Origin: Triangularia verruculosa
Taxonomy: Eukaryota; Ascomycota; Sordariomycetes; Sordariales; Podosporaceae
DNA length: 64,000 nt
Direction: 5' to 3'
Assembly (NCBI GenBank): GCA_033296885.1
Contig: MU863925.1
Coordinates: 178,661-242,660 of the forward strand
Under the pieces are notes generated by a model. The model was not told the origin of the DNA and did not search any database. It saw nothing but the letters and a program-made list of their open reading frames with translations. This document shows, piece by piece, positions 34,966 through 45,156 of the stretch; the first letter of the stretch is position 1, and the number at the start of each line of letters is the position of its first letter. A program made the position numbers and the translations under genes.

Positions 34966-35559
34966 CTAACCAAAAATAAATAGCGGGGAAGTTATATATG
35001 GTTGGTTAGATATACTGAAGTTAACGCTGCAATCCAAAAAACACCCCCCACCCCGCGTTAAATTGCACCCAACCTTGCATATTCCCCATCCCACCTCAAT
35101 CCTCCTCGCCACCAACACCGTTAAAGCCACCGGACAGCAGACCAGGATGACTATCACAAGCCCCATCAACAACGTCAGCGGCGTACCGCAACTGATTTCC
35201 TGGTCGACATCACCATTCTCTCCGCGGCGCGACCAAGACCACCGGAAGTCCCATCGGCTCCCATGGACCCCACCACCACTCGTCCTCGTCCTCATCGTCG
35301 TCCAATATTGGCTGCCCTCAGCCTGGCTAGGCACCCCAGGATTGACATTTCTCCTCTGGGCCGCAGGGTCTGCTTGTGAGCCCTATTGGGTGATAGACAA
35401 CGGATCAGTTCAGATTCCCGAGAATAAAGCATATGTGCAGAAAAGTAAAACAGAGCATCAACTTACAGAACCCTGGGCACTGGCTGTCCCAGAGGAGCTG
35501 GGGCGCCCAGCAGGAGGCTGGGAAGCGTTTTGGGCAGTGGAGAGGGGTGGGCTCGACAT
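34966..35559 (-). CDS. Small single-pass membrane protein (uncharacterised)
   Basis: Two exons, complement(join(34966..35382, 35467..35559)), 169 aa. Exon 1 encodes MSSPPLSTAQNASQPP...AQGS. An 84-bp intron (GTAAGT...CAATAG) is phase 0, and exon 2 continues GSQADPAAQRR. A Ser/Pro/Arg-rich first 100 residues lead into EISCGTPLTLLMGLV, a membrane helix at about residues 108-130. A Cys-containing tail (GWGICKVGCNLTRGGGC) follows. No family is recognised. The segment coding for the helix is present again, inverted and decayed, just upstream (35625-35788). Confidence 0.55.
35067..35220. repeat. Inverted repeat, arm 1 (inside the small membrane-protein gene)
   Basis: Read on the + strand, this arm matches the reverse complement of 35625-35788 in order: TCCTCGCCACCA, CGTTAAAGCCACC, CAGCAGACCAG, a CAAGCCCCATC block, CAACTGATTTCC, TCGACATCACCAT. 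There are substitutions and small indels between these blocks. Confidence 0.8.
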
Positions 35560-35624
35560 GTTGGACGTGAGGACGCGTGGACTGACGTGGTGGTGAGGTG
35601 GTTGTTTGTCTGGAAGCGGATGGG

Positions 35625-35788
35625 GGTGACATGATGGTGATGTCGAGAGTTTTGTCGGAAATCAGTTGTGGTATGCTGTTGACGTTGTCGATGGGGCTTG
35701 ATGGGCTGGTCTGCTGCTTGGTGGCTTTAACGGGCTGTTGGCTGGTATGGTGGCGAGGATGAGATGGGATGGGGGACAAGGTTGGGTT
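35625..35788. repeat. Inverted repeat, arm 2 (decayed copy)
   Basis: Partner of 35067-35220. On the + strand it still reads EISCGMLLTLSMGLDGL and VALTG, recognisably the helix-coding exon of the gene at 34966-35559 (EISCGTPLTLLMGLV), but it then meets a stop. About 400 bp separate the arms. Confidence 0.8.
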
Positions 35789-37271
35789 GTTGATAATGAT
35801 GGTTTTAATGATGCGTTGCTGTTGAGATTGGACTGTTAGCTCAGAAACCTATTTGTCAATTGATGGTGTCCATACATGATGCATCCAAAAAAACAAGAAA
35901 CGAGCGTGGCGTAGCGATGTTTGTTGATAAGGAAAAAAGCAGTTCCAAGTTTGGCTCCGATAGCATTCATAGATCAAGAGGCCCGAAACTGACTGACACA
36001 ATGGCTCTTTCCTCTGGTACAGAGATAGAGCTTCGGTCCCGGAAGCGCGAAGGAAGTCACGGTTTCCTCACGAGTTTCTGGGCTGGAGACGCGAAGGAAG
36101 TCACGGTTGTCTCACGTTGCTTGTCGTTACGGCTCTAACAGATCAAGCAGAAGACGGTTCGTTTGCCCGAGCTCTTTCCATCTATTTGCGTCAACGCTCC
36201 TGGAAACTGCCGTATCAGCGAACCTGGGTCGAAAGGGGTTTGTTCAGTTGAAGGCGGGGATATGGTGGTAGATAGGGAACCCGGAAGGCACTGCCTCATA
36301 CAATGCATGATGGCCGAGTGCTTTGATGACAGGGCTGAACACCCAAATCCAAAGTCTCTTGCATCCAGTGTCATCTACTCGTTGTTATTAACAGCCTCAC
36401 AATATCACCATCGTTGTCCGGCGAGTCTCAGGGAGTAGTAGAAGTATGCCACTGTCGAGATCGTAGCCACGAAAAATAGCTAATCACCTTTGATCCCGAA
36501 CACAAATTTACCAAAGGTTTTCTCTTGTCATTATCATCATCCCCTTGCTTGACCACAAGGTCACGACTCGTCCATCCTCAACAATGACTCCGAATCACAC
36601 CCGATCTCATCCCTAGGCGCCTTCCAACCTGGGCTTACGTGAACATCCGGGATGGTCCCAGCCGTTCTTCGGTCAAAAGTACCCAAGGAAGGAGGCCAGA
36701 GCGCCTTCCGAGCTGGTAACCGACAGCCAGCCGTTGCTAGCCACGGCTCTATTGCTTATCCCCGTTGAGTTCCTTCCTCCCCCATCCAACCTGCTGATCC
36801 CCACTGCACCAGAAGCACACAATCAGCAGGGCAAGAGACCGAAGAAGAAGCACCAAAAGAAGAAGCCGCGCCACTGGCACTCCGGAACTCCCAACAGCCA
36901 GGCATTTGCCGGTGATCAGGGTTCCCCCAGCAGCTGAGGTAAGGCCAACAATGCCTTTGCCGATAACGACGCCAAAGAGTTAAGGATGATATGATTGGAT
37001 CCAAATCAATTCGCTAGAGGTATAAATACTTGCTGAGGAGCAGTCGTACTGTGAAAATCATAACAATAAAAAAAAACATAGGGCTCATGATGATTCGTCA
37101 TACATCCTTTCGTGTCCGTGGTGCCGGCACCTCACTTCATGACCTTAATCCCTAACCCTTGCCCCTGAACATGGCCCCATGCAACTCAACCCCTGAGCCC
37201 CTGAACCCCTATCTCGCGATCCCCACCATAACAAACCGCTCACAAATAAATCAGCCGCTTTGGCATGTGAT
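35789..37271. other. Intergenic, with one short direct repeat
   Basis: A GCGAAGGAAGTCACGGTT unit occurs at 36047 and again at 36091, each followed by CTCACG. No gene is supported. A 67-codon basic frame at 36734..36937 was considered but has no further evidence. Confidence 0.4.
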
Positions 37272-37907
37272 TTAGAAAACGGCAACGACACCCAAGATAC
37301 CAGCAACACCCATAGCAACTGCGCCAAATCCGCTCTCCTTGTAACCAGCATTGACAAGCTCGGGTGTAGTAGTGGGACGGGTGGTAGTGGTGGTGGCGGT
37401 AGTGGTGGTGGCTCCCTCATCATCAGTGTCGCCATCGGTATCGATGCCATCATGGTCAGTGTCGGTGTCCTCGCCATCAATGGCAGCGCTGGCTCCGACA
37501 GTAGGTCCAGTAGTGACTGCAGCAGCGGGCGCAGTGGTAGTAGTGACGTCATCGTCGGTGTCGGTGTCATGGCCGTCATTGTCGGTATCAGTGTCATGGC
37601 CGTCATGGTCGGTATCAGTGTCATGGCCATCGTTACGAACGACGCCAGTGCCAAGGCCGGCAACATCGTCGTCAGTGTCGTGGCCGTCGTTGTCGGTGTC
37701 AGTATCATCACCGTTCACGATAGGCACAGGCACAGCGGTGTTACCACCGGTGTGCTGTCCAACGTCGTCGGTATCCGTGTCATCACCATCTCTGGTTGCC
37801 AGAGTATACCGGGCGGCACCAGGTCCGCCAGGGTTAAGAGGTCCGTGGGGGTGAGCCAGGACAGAAACGGAGAACAGGGCCGCAAGGAGAAAGTTGCGAG
37901 TAAGCAT
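37272..37907 (-). CDS. Asp-rich secreted, probably GPI-anchored cell-surface protein
   Basis: A 211-aa single-exon frame with ATG at 37907. Order: signal peptide MLTRNFLLAALFSVSVLA, a short linker, an Asp/Thr repeat region (residues about 40-150) built of units like DGHDTDTDND, a Thr-rich stalk (about residues 160-185), and a C-terminal NAGYKESGFGAVAMG followed by a hydrophobic tail. The last two fit a GPI attachment signal. The dense D-x-D-x-D spacing resembles Ca2+-binding acidic loops, though no named repeat (dockerin, thrombospondin type 3) matches strictly. Likely a wall or surface protein binding cations or serving as a spacer. Long frames on the + strand are shadows of the GAC/ACC repeats. 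Confidence 0.75.
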   Translation of the reverse strand: MLTRNFLLAALFSVSVLAHPHGPLNPGGPGAARYTLATRDGDDTDTDDVGQHTGGNTAVPVPIVNGDDTDTDNDGHDTDDDVAGLGTGVVRNDGHDTDTDHDGHDTDTDNDGHDTDTDDDVTTTTAPAAAVTTGPTVGASAAIDGEDTDTDHDGIDTDGDTDDEGATTTTATTTTTRPTTTPELVNAGYKESGFGAVAMGVAGILGVVAVF

Positions 37908-38959
37908 TTTGAGAGTGTTGTGAAGGTGGTTTGGTGGTAGTTGGGTAAAATGTCGCTGAAAGCTGTCTAGTTGTTTGGAACGAGAGTTGTTTTGTATGTT
38001 TTGGCACGACTGTGTCTGAACGAGTGTGTCGATTGATGGTGAGCAAAAGAAATGTACCTCACAAGCGACGGGATGCTCGACTTAAATACTGATCTTCAAC
38101 TCTTTGATGTTCTCAAAACTTGAACATCGGAGACTATGAACTGGAGCCAAGATCATGGCTATGTTTCCTCATTACCTGAGCATCCCAACACACATCATCC
38201 CAGTACCCTGTTCAAGGCGCGCTAACTATTGACAGCCACTCTTGGGTTTGTGCTCTGCCATCAAAAACCTCACTAGCACTCCACCAGCAATAGTGAAGGA
38301 CATTTTCTCGAAGCATCATGAATAATCACGCCCAGTGTTTGCCAACACGCTGCGGTCGCGCGACGCCGAGCCTCATACCTTAATGACAACGCAATCCGTC
38401 AACGCAACCCAGCCAGATCCAAAACAATAGATAGATTGAAAAACGCCCTTTCTCACGCCGACACGAGATTTCCAAGACTCTTGGACGTACCTATCTATAA
38501 AAAGAGCCTCAATGATGAAGATCTCTTTTCAATATTTCTAGCACAACAGCCAATCCCATGAACAAACGAGCACGCGTGCCCTCTTCCTAGCAAACAAAGA
38601 TGCAAAGATAGCTTCAACAAAGGAACTCTTCCACTCGCTCTTGGCTTCTCTCGCTCTCGCGGCCTCGACTTCACCAGCCTCGGGACCATTACGTGACGAT
38701 GGAGACCTAAAGCTCTGGGCGGGTGGGCTTGATAGTCTCGGCAGTGGACCTCCTGGCCTTGGGTGGGTAAGGTTCCTCGGACTTGGCACCTGCCATCCCG
38801 CAAGATCTCCCGTGGTTGGCTAGGGATGCAATTTTACTGAAAAAATGGGATTTTTTCACGTAATAAACAACAAACGGTAAAAAACAACATTCAATAAAGG
38901 TGACCTGTGCTTCTTACCGCCCACTCTCACCGCCTACCCTCAAGTGCATCATCGATATC
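37908..38959. other. Intergenic, no supported gene
   Basis: Contains the upstream region of the Asp-rich gene. Frames at 38495..38803 (minus) show nothing recognisable. Confidence 0.35.
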
Positions 38960-39180
38960 ACCAGAACTATATTCTTCTTAAATTAAGAAGATCTTCTTTT
39001 CTATCTACTTTAAATATACTTTAAGATACTTAAAGCGATTGTTTTATACTATTAAAATGCAAGGTAGTAGGTATTTGAAGGCTAATATTTTTAAAACCCT
39101 AACCCTTAAAAAAACCTTGAAAATATCCTTATTTTTTCAGATAAAAAACCGTTTTTTACATACGTGTTTTTGTTGTTTGT
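38960..39180. other. AT-rich island
   Basis: A sharp drop to A/T-rich sequence with repeated TTTAA/TATACTTTAA words and homopolymer runs. It is flanked by ordinary base composition. In Pezizomycotina such islands are often remains of repeats mutated by RIP; that origin is inference here. Confidence 0.5.
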
Positions 39181-39495
39181 AAAAATCCGGCATCCCTATG
39201 GTTGGCAGGTTGTCCTTGCAGATGTGGACGTGTGTGGCGTTTGGTTCGTTGTAGGTGTCTGGGCGATATTTGCACTGCCTCATTTTTTGGGGTCGATGCT
39301 GATGACGACGACAGCAGCTACCAATGCACACCGGCTCCAGATAAAAAGCTTGGGTTTTCTATTTATGATCTACCAAGCTTTTTTGACAGCTTCTATATCG
39401 TAATTGCCGGCGATGATGTTTGTCAGGAAGAGAAGGAGATCGTGCGTGTGTGGCCAAAACGAAGAAGGGCGATTAAAGCCAAGATGCCAATATGA
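39181..39495 (+). pseudogene. Possible decayed fourth copy of the Cys/His-motif family
   Basis: One frame reads CPCRCGRVW...CRC, then QCTPAPDK, then FDSFYIVIAGDDVCQEE. The last part resembles IDSWYIISDETCQDC of copy C and VFVVKRFGDDALCDC of copy A. The N-terminal motif is off by one residue, the His is a Cys, and the CxxC end is lost. It directly follows the AT-rich island. The resemblance is weak and may be chance. Confidence 0.25.
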
Positions 39496-41589
39496 CAAGG
39501 GCTTGGCTGTTAGCTTTTCAGCACAAACATTGTGCTTAAGTATGCGTTGATGATTTTCCATCACCAACGATTCAATTGGATGCCAAGTGTGTACGAGACC
39601 TGGTATGAGATATCTCATTGGAACTGAGCGACGAGTCAGCTGGAGGATATCTGCTGGTGATTCTCAGATAGATAATCGCGCTGTGGACGGAAGCACTGGA
39701 ACGGCACTTAAAGTGAAGATAATGTCGCCCATGACTTAAATAGTATGGGATAACCAAAATTCAAAACCGAAGAACAAGCCTTTAACTGCTCTGTCTTCTC
39801 GGATAAGTCGAGAAGTCGAGGGGTGTAACGTGGGTGATACCTGTACATCGATTCTGGCTTCCACAGCAACGCTATCCCGTTGGACTTGGGTTCAAGTATA
39901 ATGGGTTGCAAATGAGGGTTGGATTGTGGATGCTAGTCTATCTTCGAAGATGAAGAACACCGGGTTCGATTCCAGTGTGGGTCACCGCACTGGATTATGA
40001 CCCTCAAGCCCATGACGTCGGGCTAAAACCGAGCTTGAGATGTCGAATACCTACCTGACCTACCTATTCACACCACAGACTCGACTTCGTCTTAATGTCC
40101 CATGCTATCACCACTCGGGTTTTCTTTTCTCCCGCTGATGGGTTACATCGTCTGGTGGCATATCACACACCTTCAATACCGCGCGCGATATCTAGGTACT
40201 TGCCTCGAGCTCTTGTCAATCTATACAAACACAAGTCATCATTGCAAACGACTAAGGTATCCTATCTTTTCGTTTGTCCAGACTCAACCCCGATTGGGTG
40301 AGTGTAGAGACAAACCAACTTTCTTCAAGACTCGACGGATGCCTAGGTACCTACCTAAGAGTATCACCTCGCCGCTATGGAAGCAAATGAGGCCTCCTGG
40401 TTGAAGGAAATAGAGGGCTCTGTTGCACTGCAGGCTGTTCTTGTGCACACAGTTGCTCAAGTAAGGTACAGCAGGCTGAAGAGGTCAAGATATAAGGCAA
40501 AGCAATATCACATCAGAGACCGAGTGAGTTAATCACGGAGTGTAGACCACATCGAGGTTGCTATCTAGGTGCCCAATATACATGAAATAGGTAACCTTAT
40601 CGGCCCGTCAAGATTAGCCCAGCTCTTTTCAATCCCGGGGTGCCAGGCCCCATGAGGTGCCCGGATTTCAATATGCGTCCACTTCGTGTCATGTCTGCCT
40701 CTCCCTGTTCCAAAGCCAAGCGTGAAACCACGACCAATTGCATAGAATAAAAATGCTTGAGCCATCATCTACCGTTCCATCCCCTGCAGTCCGTTCGTGC
40801 AATTCGATGGTTTGTATCGATTCCGCGTCCGGCTACTCTAAGAGAGCGCCAAGATTAGAAGCTGATCAGGTACTGTAAAAGATCGAGATGAATAATAAGA
40901 GTGATTGGAGTTGATCTTTTTTTTGTTGAGGTCTGTCGTCGAGTAAAATCCTCCGGCGTTGATGCGCACAAGATCGTAGATGGTAGCGACTGTCCCAACC
41001 AGCGCAGGCCTCTGTGGATAGGTGCTCATCCTCTCCATCACACAGCATAATGGCCGTATACGACTCGCGCTGACGAGGTTGACCGCAAACCCCTTTCCAA
41101 ATATTTCCGTCGTAAGCGCCGAGACTGAACGTCGAAAAGCAAAGGGAACACTTCCCAAAAAGTCCAGACAACACCTCAGAAACATGTGTAGGCAGACCGA
41201 CTCTGCACAGTCTCATCCCCATGAAAGTATCTAGACTCCAGACTCCATGTGCTGTCCCTGGGTATATATCTATCTTATTAGTCTGTGAAACGCCTGTAAT
41301 CCTTTGAAGCATTAAAGATCCTGTGCCGAAATGAACAAAGGAAAAGGCGTTGTGCCTTGTGCATGAATCTAAGATGTGCCCACTGTCTGGGCCACCTCTA
41401 ACTGGTGAGTTATGCCGGCTTTGTGATCATGTTGATGTGTTGTTGGATCATGTTGATGTGTGTTTGATCACGTTTGATCAATTTGATGTATGTAGATGAG
41501 ACCCTCCATCATTGCTTTGGTCTCTGATGAAGCGTGTCGTAACAACCTGGAACGCTTGGTCCCAATTCGGGGACACGAAGCATCCCCTA
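39496..41589. other. Intergenic, no supported gene
   Basis: Overlapping minus-strand frames at 40838-41312 have no recognised content. A GCCTAGGTACCTACCTAAG micro-repeat lies at 40341-40359. A GGTTCGATTCC element at about 39963 was examined as a tRNA B-box and rejected. Confidence 0.4.
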
Positions 41590-42190
41590 TCAAACCCTGG
41601 GAGAGAGGTTGAAGGACTCGGGAATAAACATGACGACGAGGACGGACACGATAGTAGAGACGAGTATAGTGATTGGGAATTTCCACATCTGCCCGCTTGG
41701 CGTCACGGCCTGGTGCAGTGGCTGTTGCAGCACTTCAGCAGTAGGGTTCGGGATGCGATGATCTGGGGCACGTTGCCCCCGGGCGAGGGACTCGACCTCC
41801 TGCTCCAAATGTCTTATGGAAAGCAGAATGTTTCTCGGCATCACCATCCGCATCTGGTTCCGGTTGTTCTCCATGCCCTGCGTGAGACAATCCTGGCACG
41901 TCTCATCGCTGATGATGTACCAACTGTCAATCTCATTCACGTTGGTCTTGGGAAGGGTCGAGTCCGGACGACAGAACTTTCCATCGCCACGATCTTTTGC
42001 GGCAGGACAATAGTACTGGCACTTGGGGTACGGGTGCCGGCAAAAAGCTCTGGTGAAGAACCAGTCCCCACAGCCACAGTTGGGGTTGAGCGCAAGTGCC
42101 GGGTCCTTCTTTTCAATGACTTCTTGAATCTTGGCCTGCATTCCATCTGGCTTGATCCACCGATCATCCTCAATAAAGGATTCTTCAGGC

Positions 42191-42222
<32 letters not shown>

Positions 42223-42424
42223 GTTGGCATTTGCTTGGTAGAGCAATACTCCTCGAAATGTGGGACGCTGGAATGTAGGATGACCTGCGAAAAGGATGTT
42301 AGCCACTATCACATCAAAAATGAAGACTGCGTTGCCAATTACCATCAAAGTGAGCTCCTGGCGGTGCCTGGCCAACCTGGGCCCGACTGAACCCAGTAGC
42401 ATTCGATTCTTGGTAGCCGTCCAT
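41590..42424 (-). CDS. Cys/His-motif family protein with C-terminal membrane anchor, copy C
   Basis: Two exons, complement(join(41590..42284, 42343..42424)), 258 aa. Start MDGYQESNATGF at 42424. A 58-bp phase-1 intron (GTAATT donor, GCTAAC branch, TTTTCGCAG acceptor) joins AHFD to GHPTFQRP. A run of ten Asp (coded by a CAT-type microsatellite) precedes EPEESFIEDDRW. The family motif is CGCGDWFFTRAFCRHPYP, followed by YYC, GKFC and IDSWYIISDETCQDC. A helix (FPITILVSTIVSVLVVMFI) lies near the C-terminus. The MDG start and phase-1 intron are shared with copy A. An alternative start at 42402 reads through the intron and looks wrong. Function unknown; metal binding is plausible. Confidence 0.65.
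42187..42222. repeat. Trinucleotide microsatellite coding for poly-Asp
   Basis: About eleven ATC/CAT units on the + strand, read as GAT on the minus strand, encode the Asp run of copy C. Confidence 0.9.
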
Positions 42425-43767
42425 GATGGGAATGGTGCCTAGAGGATGTGCTGTATGGTGATGGCGATGTAGATTCCAGTCTGTTGTGGAAACGTGTAGG
42501 ATGGAAGTTGAAAGTTGAAAGTTTGGGGGACTGATAGATGTACCTCAATTGCTTTCAGTCGAGATGGGATGAAGCGTAGCAAGGTAGGTACCTAAGGTAG
42601 GTATCTTGTGAGATGATCTGGAAATCAGCAACCAGGAGCTTCGATGATCCAAATTGAGAACTCAAAGTCTATCATGATAGGACTGGTGATGACTGAGGTG
42701 GGACCGGTAGGCGATGGATTGCCTACCTAGGTACCTACTGATTAAAAAACAGAAAGAGAGGAAGAAAGACCCTGCTCAACAAGGGGATAATTTTCTCTTT
42801 AAATGCTGCTCATTGAACGATAGGAGGTGATTGTGGGGCAGATAGATGGTTCAGGTAGGTTTGGTTAGCTACTTACCTAGTAGGAAGCGGGCTGCCTTCG
42901 TATTTCCTGCAAGGCTCTGCAGGTGGCTGGCGACGGAGCCCGCACTTTTTCAACTCCGCAAGATAAACACAAGCTAAGGTACCGGTAGCTAGCACAAAAC
43001 AGGACCCATCTACACGTTATTGCAACCAAAGGAATGGTTGGCCTACAGAGATGAGATCCAGTGGGAATAAAAGCAAGATAGAGCCTTTGCCGTCTATCCC
43101 GGGGATTCGGTCATGTCTGAAACATACACCAAGTCAATAGGTGCCTAGCGAGGAGCACAACGGGACAGAGATGCTTGAGGGCAATAGTCTTGGTTTCTAT
43201 AAATTCTGTGATATCTCACCAATTAGTGATGTGGCACCACGTCAAACAGACGCTATGTGGCAATATGATATCATGTGGCTTCCCTTTGCGCCTTCGATGA
43301 GCTCAACGTGCTAAGCTTATCGCTGTGTATCTCGTGGCTGCGAGTCCACATCCACAATGTTGCTAAAAGCCCCCAGCTTCAAAGTAAGATACCGAAAGAT
43401 TAGGTACGACAAATTGTCAGTTTCAGCTAGATATACATCTTTAAGCCTTCACAGCATGGACGGAAACGTTTAGTACTGTCTGAATGAATGTATTAAAAAT
43501 GGTAGTGAGCTACTGAACACTAATAGTAAAGTGTTAAAAGATAGTAATGTACGTTCAAGAGTCTACCAACTGCGTTATTCTGAAAGACATGTTCACTGTC
43601 CTTTCAACTCTCCTGGCTACCCTTCAAAGCATTCGAATATCGGTCACGATCCCCTTTTCGCTATCTACAACGTTCCTCCTGATCCTCAACACTCCTAGAG
43701 CACCTTATTGATACATACACCTTATCTATCAACCGTCCCAGCCACCGCCCTCCATGGTCCTAAACCT
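42425..43767. other. Intergenic, micro-repeat rich
   Basis: Micro-repeats at 42581-42604, 42721-42738 and about 42855-42891. No gene is supported. It marks the right edge of the accessory block. Confidence 0.4.
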
Positions 43768-44637
43768 TCACAACTTACTATCCACCCACTTCGGCCTCCT
43801 CTTCTCAACAAAACTCCTCACCCCCTCCTTCATATTCTCTCCCGCATCAATCCGCCCATAAAGCCCCCTCTCTAAAATGTCCGTCGCTACCTCCGGCCCA
43901 ACCCCCTCCCATCCCAGCTTCAGCCCCTCCCTGCTCGCAATCACCGCATCCGGACTATTCCCCGCAATCTCCTCCGCCACCTTGACCGCCTCCTCCACCA
44001 CCTGCCCCTCCGGCACGACAAAGTTCACCAAGCCCCAGCCCTTCATCTCCTCCGCCCGGTAAGTCACCCTCCCCATCAGCGCCATCTCGCTAGCCCTCTG
44101 CCTCCCGACAGTCTTCATCAACCTAGGCAGCGCCCCCGCCAGCGCAATCACACCCTTCCCCACCTCCGGCAGCCCAAATCTAGCCTTCGCGCCGTCCGCG
44201 ACGACGAGGTCGCAGTTGATCACCATCTCCATCCCCCCGCCAAAGCACAAGCCATTGACAGCGGCAATGATAGGCTTCTTTCCTCCGGACCGGTTCGACA
44301 AGCCCCCGAAGCCGGCGGTGGTCATTTTTCTGCCTTCGACGTGGGCGTCGTGGCCGGCTCCGTCGGGCGCATGAGAAGAGTCCCATTCTTTCAGGTCGGC
44401 GCCGGCACAAAAGGCTCGGCCTGTTCCCGTCAGGATCGCACAGCGGAGCCATGGCTGGCTGTCGAACCAGTTCCACAGCTGGGTCATGGCGATGTGCTGT
44501 GGGATTGGGATCGCATTGAGAGCCTTGGGGCGGTTAAGCGTCACTAACAAGACATGGGGCGCGGGGAAGGTGATGTCCGTGTTTGGGACGGCGGGTGGTG
44601 GGTTGGTGATTTGCTTGGGAAGGTTTGTGGCCGACAT
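43768..44637 (-). CDS. Enoyl-CoA hydratase/isomerase family protein
   Basis: A 289-aa single-exon frame from MSATNLPKQ at 44637. The crotonase fold is clear: VLLVTLNRPKALNAI at the start, the first oxyanion-hole loop GTGRAFCAGADLKEW (about residues 70-84), and IIAAVNGLCFGGGMEM, the second oxyanion loop. LPEVGKGVIALAGALPR carries the usual catalytic acidic position region. Mitochondrial or peroxisomal acyl-CoA metabolism is expected. There is no clear PTS1 (the end is DSKL, close to but not a canonical SKL only in its last residues; SKL is in fact present as the final three). A C-terminal S-K-L is a peroxisomal PTS1 signal, so peroxisomal import is likely. A longer start at 44679 is not ATG. 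Confidence 0.9.
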   Translation of the reverse strand: MSATNLPKQITNPPPAVPNTDITFPAPHVLLVTLNRPKALNAIPIPQHIAMTQLWNWFDSQPWLRCAILTGTGRAFCAGADLKEWDSSHAPDGAGHDAHVEGRKMTTAGFGGLSNRSGGKKPIIAAVNGLCFGGGMEMVINCDLVVADGAKARFGLPEVGKGVIALAGALPRLMKTVGRQRASEMALMGRVTYRAEEMKGWGLVNFVVPEGQVVEEAVKVAEEIAGNSPDAVIASREGLKLGWEGVGPEVATDILERGLYGRIDAGENMKEGVRSFVEKRRPKWVDSKL

Positions 44638-45156
44638 GATGTGTTGATGACGACGGTGATGATACAATTGTCTTATCAAGTGAAATTAATAGTAGGTTTG
44701 ACGGTTCAACAACACTCACATTGATACGAGCCAGAGCCGCATATAAGTCAACCGCCCCCTCACCAACCCTGGTCGGCAACGGCGTCATTCTGTTGGGGTT
44801 GGCCGTCGAGGTGTTGTTCCGCGGCCGCGGATTGGGTGGCAACGGGATCCGTGCCGAGGCTCGTTCGGATCTGCAACTCCGGCAGGCAAGCGCTGTCTCA
44901 CCACCACTCCCGTCCAACCTCAACGAACCCGTAGAGCATGCATAGCAAATTATACATAGCAAATTAAAAGTTTCCTACAGTTGTGAATCTAACCAGTAAC
45001 TCCCTTCAGCCTGAAAATGTGACACCGGCTAGTACTGCCCCAGAGTGCTTTTCGGTAATAAATGTACAGCAAGTCACCAAATCATCGTCTCTCCATAAGT
45101 CCTGCATCATGCCACACGGGTCCCCAGAAGTTAGTCCAGAAGAAATGCGCTGGTCA
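44638..45156. other. Intergenic
   Basis: Upstream of the crotonase gene and downstream of the splicing factor gene. No gene seen. Confidence 0.4.

Noticed and set aside
36734..36937. Short frame with KRPKKKHQKKKPRHW-like basic run
   Set aside because: Only 67 codons, no other support; could resemble a nuclear signal by chance.
37260..37940. Long + strand frames over the Asp-rich gene
   Set aside because: They are shadows of the GAC/ACC repeats; only the minus frame has a signal peptide and GPI-type end.
39930..39985. tRNA-like B box (GGTTCGATTCC) with a nearby palindrome
   Set aside because: The T stem has two mismatches, and no 5' acceptor strand pairs with the sequence after it.
40838..41312. 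Two overlapping minus frames of 115-148 codons
   Set aside because: No motif, no splice logic and no signal peptide; not enough to call a gene.
42285..42402. Unspliced start at 42402 for copy C
   Set aside because: It reads through a 58-bp intron with strong branch and acceptor signals; the spliced start at 42424 gives the MDG beginning shared with copy A.
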